A stretch of DNA of 64,000 nucleotides from Pseudonocardia thermophila. GTDB taxonomy: Bacteria; Actinomycetota; Actinomycetes; Mycobacteriales; Pseudonocardiaceae. This document shows, one piece after another, positions 17,593-28,343 of the stretch. The stretch is taken from assembly GCF_900142365.1 (NCBI RefSeq), contig NZ_FRAP01000002.1, forward strand, positions 186,001 through 250,000. Reading direction: 5' to 3'. The notes under the pieces were generated by a model. That model worked only from the letters and a program-made list of their open reading frames with translations, was not told the origin of the DNA and did no database searches. The translations under genes and the position numbers were made by a program. The stretch's first letter is position 1; every line of letters begins with the position of its first letter.

Positions 17593-17616
17593 CGCGGCCC
17601 TGAGCAGAGCCTCACG

Positions 17617-18258
17617 TCAGGCGGGTTCGCCCGTGTAGAAGGCCGTGGCGCGGGCGCCGGCCGCGCGGGCGGCGTCGGCGGGCGTGCCGGCGGCGATCGA
17701 CGCCTCCGCCCAGCCCGCGCTCGCGGCCGCGATGAACGCCTTCCCCTCCGGCGACCCCGCCCACGCCTGCGCGGCGGCCGGATCGACCGCCTCCCCGGTG
17801 GCGACGTGCTGGGCGAGGCCGTGCAGAGCGAGGTCCCAGCCGACGCCGACCGCGCCCGGCCCGTACTCCAGCCACCGCTCGTCGTCGACGTGGGCGACGT
17901 GCTCCAGGGTGAACCGGGTCCCGTCGCCCGCCGCGGCGAGCGTGACCTCGATCCAACTCACCTCCCCGCCGAACTCCCAGGTGGCGGCGAACGAGCGCGG
18001 CGGATCGCAGCGCTCGATCGTGCCGCCCGCCTGCCCCTCCAGCTGGTATCGGCCGCCCACCTGCAGGTCGCCGGTCACGGGGAGGAACCAGCGGGGCAAC
18101 CGCTCCGGGTTGGTGCAGGCGTCCCACAGGTCGTCGACCGTGGTGGGGTAGACCCGGGTGATCGTGGCGACCTTCGCCTCGCCCGCCTCCAGCGTGCGGG
18201 TGCCGATCGTGCGGCGGACGCCGCTCACCCCGCCCGTGACGGTGGTGGATTCAGTCAT
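17617..18258 (-). CDS. SRPBCC/AHSA1-family protein
   Basis: A 213-aa START-like (SRPBCC) protein. ITRVYPTTVDDLWDACTNPE and LPRWFLPVTGDLQVGGRYQL form the ligand cavity start, and ATWEFGGEVSWIEVTLAAAG is the AHSA1 core. Small ArsR repressors are very often paired with such proteins, as here: the ATG at 18258 overlaps the ArsR stop by eight bases and has GGAGACGAG before it. An upstream in-frame ATG at 18282 is less likely. The ligand is unknown. Confidence 0.82.
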   Translation of the reverse strand: MTESTTVTGGVSGVRRTIGTRTLEAGEAKVATITRVYPTTVDDLWDACTNPERLPRWFLPVTGDLQVGGRYQLEGQAGGTIERCDPPRSFAATWEFGGEVSWIEVTLAAAGDGTRFTLEHVAHVDDERWLEYGPGAVGVGWDLALHGLAQHVATGEAVDPAAAQAWAGSPEGKAFIAAASAGWAEASIAAGTPADAARAAGARATAFYTGEPA

Positions 18259-18586
18259 CTCGTCTCCGTTCTCGCTTGCCACGGGCGATCTCGGTCGCCA
18301 GCGCGTCGAGGTGGGGTGTCCAGAAGCGGCGGAAGCGGTCGAGCCAGGCGTCGACCTCCCGCAGGGCCTCGGGCTCGACGGAGTAGATGCGCCGGGTGCC
18401 GTCGGCCTGCACGCGCGCGAACCCGTTCTCCCGCAGCACCTTCAGGTGCTGGGAGACGGCGGGCTGGGAGATCCCGAACTCGGCCGTGATCGCTGCCGCC
18501 ACCGCCCCAGCGGTGAGCTCGCTGTCGCCGAGCAGCTCCAGGATGCGACGGCGGACCGGGTCGCCGAGCACGTCGAACGCGTGCAC
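18251..18586 (-). CDS. ArsR-family repressor paired with SRPBCC
   Basis: A 111-aa ArsR regulator: AFDVLGDPVRRRILELLGDS, then ISQPAVSQHLKVLRENGFAR and the wing RVQADGTRRIYSVEP. It lacks Cys/His metal sites, so it probably does not sense metals. The GTG at 18586 lies six bases after TAGTCT, so the mRNA should be leaderless. A palindrome overlapping the promoter suggests autorepression. Confidence 0.88.
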   Translation of the reverse strand: MHAFDVLGDPVRRRILELLGDSELTAGAVAAAITAEFGISQPAVSQHLKVLRENGFARVQADGTRRIYSVEPEALREVDAWLDRFRRFWTPHLDALATEIARGKRERRRDD

Positions 18587-18592
18587 GGCGGA

Positions 18593-18622
18593 AGACTAGA
18601 AGCCATTGCTTATATAAGTCAA
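18593..18622 (-). promoter_or_regulatory. arsR promoter with an embedded palindrome
   Basis: On the minus strand TTGACT (18617-18622) is 18 bp from TAGTCT (18593-18598), a near-consensus sigma-A promoter. The perfect palindrome CTTATATAAG (18609-18618) overlaps the -35 box and spacer and stands out in this GC-rich setting. It is the likely ArsR operator. Confidence 0.6.
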
Positions 18623-18730
18623 GCCTGAACATTGGGGGCGGCGGCCGCAGGGCGTCGCGAGGCGGTCGCTAGTCTGTGCATCTCTGCCCTGTACGTCTTC
18701 CCTAGTACCTGCAGTCCTGGAGCGTTCCAC

Positions 18731-20124
<1,394 letters not shown>

Positions 20125-20128
<4 letters not shown>

Positions 20129-20149
20129 CCGCGGGGCCCGGCCGGTCAG
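20125..20149. terminator. Bidirectional terminator, glyS/DUF3558
   Basis: CTGACCG (20125-20131) pairs with CGGTCAG (20143-20149) across an 11-nt loop. It overlaps the stop codons of the two convergent genes. Confidence 0.4.
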
Positions 20150-20693
20150 GTGCCGCGGTCGAGGTTCTCGACGACCATCGCGGCGACCGGCCGGGCCTTC
20201 TCGCAGGCCTGCTCGTGGGTCATGGGCTGGTTGCCGCTGTAGTCGTAAGCGACCTGAAGGACCTGACCGGGCCGGATGTCGATGAAGATCGCGCACGAGG
20301 TCTCGTGCGGAGCCAGCGTCCCCATTCCGACCACGGCCGGTAGCGGCCGACCATGAACCAAGGCTCATCGGTCCGTATGTCCTCTATGCCTGTGTCGGCG
20401 CTGCCGGACACGATGTAGGCGCTGATCGGTTCGGACAGGAAGTGGGTCCACAGGCACTCCCGGCTCCCTGACTCTGTGGCAGTAGGGCGGGGGCCGGCCA
20501 CATCAAGTTCTTCGGCCTGCTCCGATGTGAGGGCGGTGCAGAAGTCGAAGGTCGCCATGTCGACCGCGACTGCGGGCGTTGTTGCAGGGGCATCGGCGGT
20601 GGGCATGCCGGCGAGCGGGGTGGAGCACGCGGCGGCGAACAGCAGTGCGAGTATGAACCCGGCGCTGTGGAGGCGTCTCACGCCCGGTCCCAT
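20146..20693 (-). pseudogene. DUF3558-type lipoprotein, broken by a frameshift
   Basis: The first frame (from 20693) gives a signal peptide with lipobox LLFAAACS and the DUF3558 segment FCTALTSEQAEELDV...ECLWTHF. It then runs out of frame after EPWFMVGRYRP. The remaining family pattern (SCAIFIDIRPGQVLQVAY, ACEKARPVAAMVVENL) continues in another frame down to 20146. One missing base near 20343-20350 (CCGTGG for CCGGTGG) would restore a lipoprotein of about 180 aa. It overlaps the EspC-like gene by 16 bp. It is either a real frameshift or a sequencing error in a GC run. Confidence 0.7.
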
Positions 20694-21118
20694 GGGCGGA
20701 GGAATATGCCGATCGTCGCGTTCGCTTCTGCGATGACGGCGCTGTGCTGCAGAGGGGTCAGCGCCGCGATCTCTTGCTCGGTCCTCCCATACGCCTCGGC
20801 GGCCAGCTTGAGGCTGCCAGCGATGGCGGCGAGCTCGTTCAACCGCTCATTGCAGGTGTCGATCAACAGCCTCGCCCGCTGCGAGAAGGCGACGGCTGCG
20901 TCGGCAGAGACCGGGTCACCGCCATAGCGGTAGTTGTAGGTTTCGAGGCCACCTCGCTCCGCCGTGAGGGTCGTCTTGAGCAGCTCGTACTCCTCCAGGA
21001 TCGCCTTCCGCACGTAGAGCACGTTGTCCGCATCGACCCGCAGCCCCGCCCTACGGGCGTGCTCCTCGGCCGCGGCGGCGTCGACCAGCCCCGTCTCGTC
21101 GCCCTCGTAGATCCCCAT
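20678..21118 (-). CDS. EspC/PE-like helical protein, type VII secretion-associated
   Basis: A 146-aa all-helical protein. The C-terminal half, AVAFSQRARLLIDTCNERLN followed by ELAAIAGSLKLAAEAYGRTE, has the spacing of EspC-type ESX substrates (SLKLAAEAYGRTE is close to the usual SLxxAAxxYxxTE end). The pairing with a DUF3558 lipoprotein is common in Pseudonocardiaceae. The ATG at 21118 is preceded by a G-rich run. Export through an ESX system is inference; no ESX core genes are in the window. Confidence 0.6.
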   Translation of the reverse strand: MGIYEGDETGLVDAAAAEEHARRAGLRVDADNVLYVRKAILEEYELLKTTLTAERGGLETYNYRYGGDPVSADAAVAFSQRARLLIDTCNERLNELAAIAGSLKLAAEAYGRTEQEIAALTPLQHSAVIAEANATIGIFLRPWDRA

Positions 21119-21144
21119 GACGCCCCGCCCCCCCACCGCGACGA

Positions 21145-21603
21145 TCACTGGGCGTTCAGCGTAGGAGACCCGCCCGGGTCGCGGGGCGGTTCGGGGGAAT
21201 CCGTGGCCGCGTGGGCGGGTCGATGCCGGTGGCGGTGCAGGCGGCGGGCGAGGGTGAGCCGGTGGCGGGGCGCCGCGACGAGCTGCCGGTACTGGCGGCG
21301 CAGCGCGATCCCCGCCACCGCCCCGACGGCGATCGCCGCGAGCACCTCGATCGGGTCGGTCGCCCAGAAGTTGATCACGCCGACGACGAACGCGGTGAGC
21401 AGGACGCCTGTCGTCCGCAGGAGCAGTACCCGGGTCCGCAGCGCCCGGTCGCGCTTGCCCCGGCGCAGCTGCGGTGCGGTGGAGGAGAGGATCCACACCC
21501 AGTACCCGAGCAGCAGTGCGTGCGCGAGCCACCCGGTCACCGCACGCGCGTCGGACAGCATCGACCGGCTCCAGTTGATCACGGAGAGCGAAGGGCATGA
21601 CAC
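21145..21603 (-). CDS. Small membrane protein of unknown function
   Basis: Up to 152 aa. Two or three hydrophobic segments are visible: VTGWLAHALLLGYWVWIL, TTGVLLTAFVVGVINFW and IEVLAAIAVGAVAGIAL, followed by a basic His/Arg-rich cytoplasmic tail. The start is uncertain: GTG 21603, GTG 21582 or ATG 21561; TAGTGT at 21602-21607 favours 21582. I do not recognise the family. Confidence 0.5.
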   Translation of the reverse strand: MSCPSLSVINWSRSMLSDARAVTGWLAHALLLGYWVWILSSTAPQLRRGKRDRALRTRVLLLRTTGVLLTAFVVGVINFWATDPIEVLAAIAVGAVAGIALRRQYRQLVAAPRHRLTLARRLHRHRHRPAHAATDSPEPPRDPGGSPTLNAQ

Positions 21604-21675
21604 TACCCGCGACCGCGCGTGATCGGTTGGCCCGAACCGGCCAACGCCGACCGATCGGGTGCTGCTCCGGTGGGT

Positions 21676-22296
21676 TCAGCGACCGAACCGGGTGGCGCCG
21701 CGGCCGGTCAGGCTCTCCGCCGGCACCGTGCGCCCGGACACGAGCAGCAGCAGGTCCGCCGCCCGGCCGTGCACCGGCTCGCCCTCCCCGTGCGCCCAGT
21801 CGGCGTCGGTCGCGACGAGCCGCACGCCGCGCACGTCCACTCCGAAGTAGCGGGCCCGCTTCGGTGAGAACCCGCTGAGCACGAGCGCCGCTCGTTCCGG
21901 CGGGACGACGTCGGTGCGGCCCAGCGGCACCGCGACGTCCAGCCCGTGGATGACTTCGTGCGAGAGCGCCCCGAGCGGCCCGCCGCCGGGCGGCGCCCAC
22001 GGGTGGTCGACGTTGCGCCGCAGCACGTCGAGCAGCTCGGCGGGGGAGAGCGCGGCCGCGTCGGCCCGGGCGGCCCGGTCGGCCATGCGGTTGACGCTGC
22101 CGCGGGAGCGGACCAGGCCGAGCAGGATGCGCGGCAGCGTGTAGCGGTAGGGCATCGTCACGTGCGCGAGCACCTCGTGCACCCGCCACCCCGCGCACAG
22201 GCTCGGCGTCCGCCACTGCTGCGGGGTCAGCGAGCTGTACAGGTCCACCAGGTCCCGCCGCTGGGCCGCGACGGCCGATGCGATGTCAGCTGTCAT
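21676..22296 (-). CDS. Mycothiol-dependent maleylpyruvate isomerase-like (DinB_2)
   Basis: A 206-aa DinB-like four-helix protein of the TIGR03083/MDMPI N-terminal class. LCAGWRVHEVLAHVTMPYRY and LSHEVIHGLDVAVPLG provide the metal-binding His residues at their standard places. Such proteins occur in mycothiol-producing actinobacteria and are often S-transferases of unknown substrate. The start overlaps the end of the CNNM gene upstream by 11 bp, so it shares that operon. Confidence 0.78.
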   Translation of the reverse strand: MTADIASAVAAQRRDLVDLYSSLTPQQWRTPSLCAGWRVHEVLAHVTMPYRYTLPRILLGLVRSRGSVNRMADRAARADAAALSPAELLDVLRRNVDHPWAPPGGGPLGALSHEVIHGLDVAVPLGRTDVVPPERAALVLSGFSPKRARYFGVDVRGVRLVATDADWAHGEGEPVHGRAADLLLLVSGRTVPAESLTGRGATRFGR

Positions 22297-23341
22297 GCCC
22301 TTCTTGACCGCCTGCGGCCGCCGGACTCATCGCCGGCAGCTTCGCGGGTGCGGGCAGGAGCCGCTGGAGCAGGTCCTGCATCGTGACGAACCCGGTCGGC
22401 TCGGGCCCGCCGTCGGTCACCAGCGCCAGCTGGTTGCCCTGCTCCCGCATCGCGCGCAGCGCCTGGTGGACGGGGGTGTCGGCGTCGAGCACGGGCAGCG
22501 GCCGCAGCAGGTCCGCGGCCGTGGTGCCCGCCGGCACGGCGAGCGCGTCGCGCACGTGCACGAACCCGATCGGGCGGCCCGTGTCGTCGAGCACGCCCAG
22601 CCGCAGGTGCCCGCTGGTGCGGGCGGCCGCGCGGATGTCCGCCGGTGCGGCGGTCATCGGCACCGCGGCCATCGACGCGCGCGGGTGCACCAGATCGCGC
22701 AGTGGCGCGGTGTCCAGCTCCAGCGCCGTGACGAGCTGGTCGTGGCGCGCCCGGTCGAGCGCTCCCGCGGTGGTGGAGTGCTCGACGAGCTCCCGCAGGT
22801 CGTCCCGGTTGCGGCCGGAGGCCAATTCGCTGACCGGCTCCACGCCGACCAGCCGCAGCAGCCCGTTGGCCATCGCGTTGAGCGCCACGAGCGCCGGCCG
22901 GGTCACCGCCATGAACGCGCGCATCGGCAGCGCCAGCATGATCGCCGAGCGCTCCGGGTGCGCGATCGCCCACGACTTCGGCGCCATCTCGCCCACCACG
23001 AGGTGCAGGAACGTGACGATCACCAGCGACGCCAGGAACGCCAGCACCGTCGCCGTCGGTTCGCCGAGCGCCCCGAACAGCGGCTCCAGCAGGCGCTCGA
23101 CGGCCGGCTTGCCGACGGCACCGAGGCCCACCGTGCACAGCGTGATGCCCAGCTGCGACCCGGCGAGCAGCAGCGACAGGTCCTGCGCGCTGCGCAGCGC
23201 GGCCCGCGCCGAGATGCTCGTCTCGGCTGCCTCCTCCAGCCGGTGGCGCCGAGCGGCGACCAGCGCGAACTCGATCGCGACGAAGAACGCCGACAGGACG
23301 ATGAGGCCCGCCGACACCAGCAGTGCCCACCCGGTGCTCAC
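22286..23341 (-). CDS. CNNM/CBS-domain membrane protein, second of a pair
   Basis: A 351-aa DUF21/CNNM membrane protein. The first helix is LLVSAGLIVLSAFFVAIEFA, with further helices at about 60-80, 90-110 and 125-145, and two weak CBS domains after residue 200. It lacks the C-terminal CorC/HlyC domain of its partner. The GTG at 23341 overlaps the upstream stop by four bases, so the two are probably made together and may form a heteromeric transporter (inference). Confidence 0.85.
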   Translation of the reverse strand: MSTGWALLVSAGLIVLSAFFVAIEFALVAARRHRLEEAAETSISARAALRSAQDLSLLLAGSQLGITLCTVGLGAVGKPAVERLLEPLFGALGEPTATVLAFLASLVIVTFLHLVVGEMAPKSWAIAHPERSAIMLALPMRAFMAVTRPALVALNAMANGLLRLVGVEPVSELASGRNRDDLRELVEHSTTAGALDRARHDQLVTALELDTAPLRDLVHPRASMAAVPMTAAPADIRAAARTSGHLRLGVLDDTGRPIGFVHVRDALAVPAGTTAADLLRPLPVLDADTPVHQALRAMREQGNQLALVTDGGPEPTGFVTMQDLLQRLLPAPAKLPAMSPAAAGGQEGHDS

Positions 23342-24642
23342 GACTGCTCCCACGCCAGCCGCAGGGTGGCCGGCACCCGTCGCTCCAGCGCGCACACGGT
23401 GATCGCCAGCTGCCGCCCGTCCGCGGGCAGCACCACCGTGTCGCCGACCTCCGGCAGCCGCTGCAGCCGGGAGATCACCAGGCCGCCGACGGTGCGGTAC
23501 TCACCGCTCGGCAGGTCCGCGTCGATCAGTCGTTCCACCTCCTCCACCGAGAGCGTGCCCGGGACCGTCCACTCGCCGTCCCCGACGGCGGTGCGGTCGG
23601 TGCCCGCGGTGTCGTGCTCGTCGGTGATCTCGCCGACCAGTTCCTCGGCGATGTCCTCCACGGTGATCACGCCGGCCAGCCCGCCGTACTCGTCGACGAC
23701 GATGGCCAGCTCCTCGTCCGCGGCGCGCAGCTCGTCGAGCACCGCCGGCAGCGGCAGGCTCGCCGGCACCAGCACCGGGGTGCGGGCGATGTCGGTGACC
23801 CGCAGCTGCGCCGCACCTGGCCGTTCCTCGGCGGCCAGCACGTCCCGCAGGCACACGACGCCGACGACGTCCTCGGGGTTCTCGCCGATCACCGGCAGCC
23901 GCGAGTGGCCGGACGCCAGCACGCCGACGAGCTCGGCGAGCATCGCGTCCGACCGCACGGTGGTCACCCGCGGCCGGGGGATCATCGCGGCTGCCGCGGT
24001 GCGGTCGGTGAAGTCCAGCACGCGGTCGAGCAGCACGGACAGCTCGTCGTCGAGATCGCCGCTGTCACGGGACTCGTCGATGATCGCCTCGAGGTCGCGC
24101 GGGGTGGCGGCGTGCTCGACGTCGTGGACCGGCTCGATGCGCAGCGCGCGCAGCAGCGCGTTGGACGCGGCGTCGAAGATCCGGATCACCCAGCCGAACG
24201 CGGCCAGGTACAGCGACGTGGACGTGGCCAGCGCGCGGGCCACCGGCTCGGGCCGGGCGATCGCGAGGTTCTTCGGGGCCAGCTCGCCGACCACCATCTG
24301 CACCACGGTGACGATCGCCAGCGCCAGCGCCGCGCCGATCGCGACGCCGAGCCCCTCGCCGCCGAGCAGCTCGCTCACCCCGGCGCCGATCAGGGGTTCG
24401 GCGACGTAACCGGCGAGCAGCCCGGTGACGGTGATCCCCAGCTGGGCGCCGGAGAGCATGAACGAGGTGCGGCGGGTGATGCCCAGAACGCGCTCGGCGC
24501 CGGTGTCGCCCGCGGCCGCCCTGGCCTTGAGCCGGGACCGGTCGACGGCCATGAACCCGAACTCCTGGGCCACGAACCAGCCGGTGAACACCGTGATCAC
24601 CAGCACGACGACCACGCCGAGCAGGATCGAGAGGAGGGTCAT
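23338..24642 (-). CDS. CNNM/CBS/CorC_HlyC membrane protein, first of a pair
   Basis: A 434-aa homologue of the 8270-9670 protein. DUF21 helices begin with LLSILLGVVVVLVITVFTGW and continue with LGITVTGLLAGYVAEPLIG. CBS repeats surround IVVDEYGGLAGVITVEDIAE, and the CorC/HlyC domain ends with RLPEVGDTVVLPADGRQ. It is probably involved in divalent-cation export or resistance. It heads the operon with the smaller CNNM protein and the MDMPI-like gene. Confidence 0.88.
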   Translation of the reverse strand: MTLLSILLGVVVVLVITVFTGWFVAQEFGFMAVDRSRLKARAAAGDTGAERVLGITRRTSFMLSGAQLGITVTGLLAGYVAEPLIGAGVSELLGGEGLGVAIGAALALAIVTVVQMVVGELAPKNLAIARPEPVARALATSTSLYLAAFGWVIRIFDAASNALLRALRIEPVHDVEHAATPRDLEAIIDESRDSGDLDDELSVLLDRVLDFTDRTAAAAMIPRPRVTTVRSDAMLAELVGVLASGHSRLPVIGENPEDVVGVVCLRDVLAAEERPGAAQLRVTDIARTPVLVPASLPLPAVLDELRAADEELAIVVDEYGGLAGVITVEDIAEELVGEITDEHDTAGTDRTAVGDGEWTVPGTLSVEEVERLIDADLPSGEYRTVGGLVISRLQRLPEVGDTVVLPADGRQLAITVCALERRVPATLRLAWEQS

Positions 24643-24804
24643 GAGGTCCGCCCATCGGGGGCGGTGCCGGTACTACAGGCGGGGTCCATGTCTCCGTTCC
24701 TCGAGATGACGCTCTGTCGATGCAACGCGTCAATCATTCCGCACGTTCCCGGAGCGCGGGGAGCACGACCCTTCGGACAGCGGTGGATCGTCGGTGAGCA
24801 CGGC

Positions 24805-24810
24805 TACTGT
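24805..24810 (+). promoter_or_regulatory. -10 box TACTGT of xdhC
   Basis: TACTGT is followed by six bases and the GTG of the XdhC-like gene, giving a leaderless transcript. The 173-bp gap before it holds the divergent promoters and nothing else I can name. Confidence 0.5.
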
Positions 24811-24816
24811 CGGGGT

Positions 24817-25818
24817 GTGAGCGATCTGCGGGAGCTGGGGGCCGCGTTGGCCCGGTGGGCAGGCGAGGAGCCGGTCGGCGTGGTGCGGGTGCTCGACCGG
24901 CACGGCTTCGGCACGGTGGAGAGCGGGCAGCTGCTCGCCGGCACCCCGGCGGGTGCGGTCGCCGGCGGCGTCTACAACGGGGCGCTCGACCACGCCGCGG
25001 TGCCGCTGGCCGCCACGGCCGCCGAGGAGCCCGTCCTGAAGACGGCCCACGTGGCCGAGCCGGATGCGCTCGCCGCCGGTCTGACCTGCTCGGGCGGGGC
25101 CACCCTGCTCGGCCACCCGCTGGACGGGCAGGCCGCGGCCGCGCTGGGGGAGGCGCTGCAGCGCGGGGTGCCGGCCGCGCTGGTCACGACGGTGGACGGG
25201 CGGGCCGCGCTGGTGCTGGTCGGCCCGGACCTCGCGGAACGGACGGGCGGGCTCGGCGTCGATCTCGACGCGGCGGCCGCCGACGCCGCCCGGTCGCTGC
25301 TGCGCCGCGGAGCCACCGCCACCGAGCGGGTCACCGTGGGCGACGCGGAGCTGCTGCTCGACCTGTGGGTGCCGGTGCCCACCGTCCTCGTCGTCGGCAC
25401 CGGCGCCATCGGCGACGCGCTCGACGCGCAGGCCGCGCTGCTGGGCTGGCACACCCGCCGCGAGACCGACGTCGACGCCGCCACCGCCGCCGTGGAGGAG
25501 TTCAACGACGCCGACGTGCTGGTCCTGCTCGACCACGCGCCGAAGTTCGACGCCACGCTGATCGCGGGGCTGCGCCGGGGGCGCGGCTTCATCGGCGCGC
25601 TCGGCTCGCGCCGTACCCAGGCGGCGCGGCGGGAGCGGCTGCTCGCCAAGGGCGTCACCGAGGAGGAGCTCGCCCGGCTGTACGGGCCGGTCGGACTCGA
25701 TCTGGGGGCCCGCACCTCCGCCGAGACCGCGGTGTCGATCGTGGCGCAGGTGATCGCCGCCCGGTCGGGCCGCTCCGCGCAGCCGCTGACCGCGGTGACC
25801 GGGCAGATCGGGGCGTGA
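24817..25818 (+). CDS. XdhC/CoxI-family molybdoenzyme maturation factor
   Basis: A 333-aa protein with the XdhC_CoxI N-terminal domain (EEPVGVVRVLDRHGFG; CSGGATLLG) and the C-terminal Rossmann domain (PTVLVVGTGAIGDALDAQAA; YGPVGLDLGARTSAETAVSI). XdhC proteins bind molybdenum cofactor and insert its sulfurated form into xanthine-dehydrogenase-type enzymes. No such enzyme is encoded in the window, so its client is elsewhere. Start chosen at GTG 24817 after TACTGT. Confidence 0.88.
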   Translation: MSDLRELGAALARWAGEEPVGVVRVLDRHGFGTVESGQLLAGTPAGAVAGGVYNGALDHAAVPLAATAAEEPVLKTAHVAEPDALAAGLTCSGGATLLGHPLDGQAAAALGEALQRGVPAALVTTVDGRAALVLVGPDLAERTGGLGVDLDAAAADAARSLLRRGATATERVTVGDAELLLDLWVPVPTVLVVGTGAIGDALDAQAALLGWHTRRETDVDAATAAVEEFNDADVLVLLDHAPKFDATLIAGLRRGRGFIGALGSRRTQAARRERLLAKGVTEEELARLYGPVGLDLGARTSAETAVSIVAQVIAARSGRSAQPLTAVTGQIGA

Positions 25819-25909
25819 CGACGAGGACACGGCCCGTGGCCGGTGATCCGCTGCCACCTGGCACCATCGGGGGTCGACGGCCCGATCCATCACTTGGAGG
25901 AGCGACCTG

Positions 25910-26638
25910 ATGGCGGCGACCCCGGATGCGGTGACCGTGCCTGTGCGGCGCGGGCACGGCGACGGCGGCCGCACGCGTCGCCTCCGCCGCCCCGACCAGG
26001 GGTACCGGCCCCCGGGCTTCGGCGCGTGGCTGATGCGCGCGGTGGTCGGGGCCGTGCTGATCGCGATGCTCGTCGTGGGCGGCACCGCGTTCCGCGTGTG
26101 GCAGGTCGCCCGCGTCGACGAACGCCGGCCCGTCGACGCCGTCGTCGTGCTGGGCGCGGCCCAGTACGACGGCGATCCCAGCTCGATCTTCGCCGCGCGG
26201 CTGCGGCACGCGCAGGCCCTCTACGAGCAGGGCCTGGCGCCCCGGATCGTCACCACCGGGGGCAACCGGGCGGGCGACTCGTTCACCGAGGCCGAGGCCG
26301 GCCGCCGGTACCTGCTCTCGCGCGGGGTGCCGGCGAGCGCGATCGTCACCGTCCCGGTGGGGTCGGACACGCTGACCAGCGTGCAGGCCGTCGCCGATCG
26401 GGCCCGCCGCGACGGCTGGACGACCGCGCTGCTCGTGTCGGACCCGTGGCACTCGCTGCGGTCCCGGCAGATGGCCCGCGACGCCGGCCTGGCGGCGTGG
26501 ACGTCGCCGACGCGCACCGGGCCGGTGGTGCAGACCCGCGAGACGCAGCTGCGCTACATCGTCCGCGAGACCGGGGCGCTGCTGTTCTACCTGCTCACGC
26601 ACGCCTCGGTGGACACCGAGACGAGCGGGCTGGGGTGA
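25910..26638 (+). CDS. YdcF/SanA-family membrane protein (DUF218)
   Basis: A 242-aa protein. A basic N-terminus precedes one membrane helix ([18 protein letters not shown], about 44-61), then an extracytoplasmic DUF218 domain: [54 protein letters not shown]. Family members affect envelope integrity. GGAGGAG stands just before the ATG. Its stop overlaps the dgt start by four bases. Confidence 0.86.
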   Translation: MAATPDAVTVPVRRGHGDGGRTRRLRRPDQGYRPPGFGAWLMRAVVGAVLIAMLVVGGTAFRVWQVARVDERRPVDAVVVLGAAQYDGDPSSIFAARLRHAQALYEQGLAPRIVTTGGNRAGDSFTEAEAGRRYLLSRGVPASAIVTVPVGSDTLTSVQAVADRARRDGWTTALLVSDPWHSLRSRQMARDAGLAAWTSPTRTGPVVQTRETQLRYIVRETGALLFYLLTHASVDTETSGLG

Positions 26639-27885
26639 GCGAGCGCTACCGCTACTCCGACCACGACCGGGCCAGGGCGCAGTCGGAGGCACCGAAGCAC
26701 ACGGCGGCGTCGGACCGGCGCAGCCCGTTCTCCCGCGACCGCGCCCGCGTGCTGCACTCCGCCGCGCTGCGGCGGCTCGCCGGCAAGACCCAGGTCGTCG
26801 GCCCCGGCGAGGGCGCGGAGGTGAGCGGGGCGCCGCGCACCCGGCTCACCCACTCGCTGGAGGTCGCCCAGATCGGCCGCGGCATCGCCGAGGACCTCGG
26901 CTGCGACCCGGACGTCGTCGACACCGCCGGGCTCGCCCACGACATCGGCCATCCGCCGTTCGGGCACAACGGGGAGCGGGCGCTCGACGAGTTCGCCGCG
27001 CCGTGCGGGGGGTTCGAGGGCAACGCGCAGACGCTGCGCATCCTCACCCGGCTGGAGCCCAAGGTGGGCGGCAGCGGCCTCAACCTCACCCGGGCGTCGC
27101 TCGACGCGTCCTGCAAGTACCCGTGGGTGCGCCAGGACGGCGACCGCAAGTACGGGGCCTACCCGGCCGACGCCGCGGCGTTCACCTGGATCCGCGAGGG
27201 CGCACCGCCGCAGCGGCGCTGCCTGGAGGCGCAGATCATGGACTGGGCCGACGACGTCGCCTACTCCGTGCACGACGTCGAGGACGGCATCGTGTCCGGG
27301 CGCATCGACCTCGGTGCCCTGTCCTCGCCGGCGGAGGGTGCCGCGCTGGTCGAGCTGGCCGCGCGGCTGTTCGGCGGCGACCCCGGGGCGCTGACCGAGG
27401 CCGGGCGCGCGCTGCTCGACCTGCCGATCGTCGCGGCCGTGGTGGCGCAGCGCGACGCGCTCGGCTCCACCGCCGCCCAGATCGCGCTGAAGCGGATGAC
27501 CAGCGATCTCGTCGGGCGGTTCGTGACCGCGGCGACCGAAGCCACCCGCCAGCGCTACGGGGACCGCCCCCTCGGCCGCTACGCCGCCGACCTCGTCGTG
27601 CCCGAGGCCGCGGCCGCGGAGGTGGCGCTGCTCAAGGCGGTCGCCGTGCGGTACGTGATGGACGATCCCGATCGGCTGGCCATGCAGGCGCGGCAGCGGG
27701 AGCTGCTCGCCGAGCTGGGCGAGGCCCTGCTGGCCAAGGCGCCGGACGCACTCGACCCGGTGTTCGCCGCGGACTGGTCAGCGGCGGCGGACGACGCCGA
27801 GCGGCGTCGTGTGGTCGTCGACCAGATCGCGCTGCTCACCGACCAGCAGGCGCTGGCTCGGCACGCCGCAGTGGGGCGGGCTTGA
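26635..27885 (+). CDS. dgt: dGTP triphosphohydrolase-like protein
   Basis: A 416-aa HD-domain enzyme that removes triphosphate from deoxynucleotides, lowering dNTP pools. Motifs are [27 protein letters not shown], the HD pair in [16 protein letters not shown], and [17 protein letters not shown] with the last metal Asp. Dgt sits close to dnaG as in mycobacteria, although here several genes intervene. The GTG start overlaps the ydcF stop; its 3' end overlaps the convergent merR gene by 50 bp. Confidence 0.93.
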   Translation: MSERYRYSDHDRARAQSEAPKHTAASDRRSPFSRDRARVLHSAALRRLAGKTQVVGPGEGAEVSGAPRTRLTHSLEVAQIGRGIAEDLGCDPDVVDTAGLAHDIGHPPFGHNGERALDEFAAPCGGFEGNAQTLRILTRLEPKVGGSGLNLTRASLDASCKYPWVRQDGDRKYGAYPADAAAFTWIREGAPPQRRCLEAQIMDWADDVAYSVHDVEDGIVSGRIDLGALSSPAEGAALVELAARLFGGDPGALTEAGRALLDLPIVAAVVAQRDALGSTAAQIALKRMTSDLVGRFVTAATEATRQRYGDRPLGRYAADLVVPEAAAAEVALLKAVAVRYVMDDPDRLAMQARQRELLAELGEALLAKAPDALDPVFAADWSAAADDAERRRVVVDQIALLTDQQALARHAAVGRA

Positions 27886-28336
27886 ACTCCGGGCCCGGAA
27901 CGCAGCCGTAGCCGGTCAGCTTCGCCTCGATCGTGTCCAGCGCGAACTGCAGCTCGGTCAGCTGTGCCTTGACCGCGTCGCGGCGGGCCAGCAGCATCGC
28001 CCGCCGCTCGGGGATCGTCTCCTCGCCCGCCGCGGCGAGCGCGACGTAGCGCTTCAGGTCGCGGATCGGCATGCCGGTCATCCGCATGCGGGTCAGGAAC
28101 AGGACCCGGGCGAAGTCGGTGGCGGTGTAGACCCGGTGCCCGGACGCGTCGCGGGCCACCTCGAGCAGGCCGATGCGTTCGTAGTAGCGCAGCGTGTGGG
28201 CGCTGACGCCGGTCCGCTCGGCCATCTCCGCGATCGTCAGCGTCGCGTCGGGCGGCGGCGCGCCGGTCTCCTGCGCGCGCAACCGCGCCATCGCCTGGTC
28301 GAGGAGCGGGGTCGCGAGGTCCGCCGTCGCCGTCAC
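27836..28336 (-). CDS. MerR-family transcriptional regulator
   Basis: A 166-aa MerR regulator. The winged helix has [20 protein letters not shown] and [20 protein letters not shown], then a dimerisation coiled coil ([20 protein letters not shown]). A 30-residue N-terminal extension is unusual. The effector region holds one Cys (YGCVPG). The GTG at 28336 lies seven bases after TACGGT. Its own promoter has the 19-bp spacer and palindrome typical of MerR-activated genes. Confidence 0.9.
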   Translation of the reverse strand: MTATADLATPLLDQAMARLRAQETGAPPPDATLTIAEMAERTGVSAHTLRYYERIGLLEVARDASGHRVYTATDFARVLFLTRMRMTGMPIRDLKRYVALAAAGEETIPERRAMLLARRDAVKAQLTELQFALDTIEAKLTGYGCVPGPEFKPAPLRRAEPAPAGR

Positions 28337-28343
28337 GCGGTCG

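Noticed and set aside
22283-24409. Plus-strand 708-residue frame across the two CNNM genes
   Set aside because: Its composition is Arg/His/Gln-rich with no motif, and the opposite strand carries two well-conserved membrane proteins.
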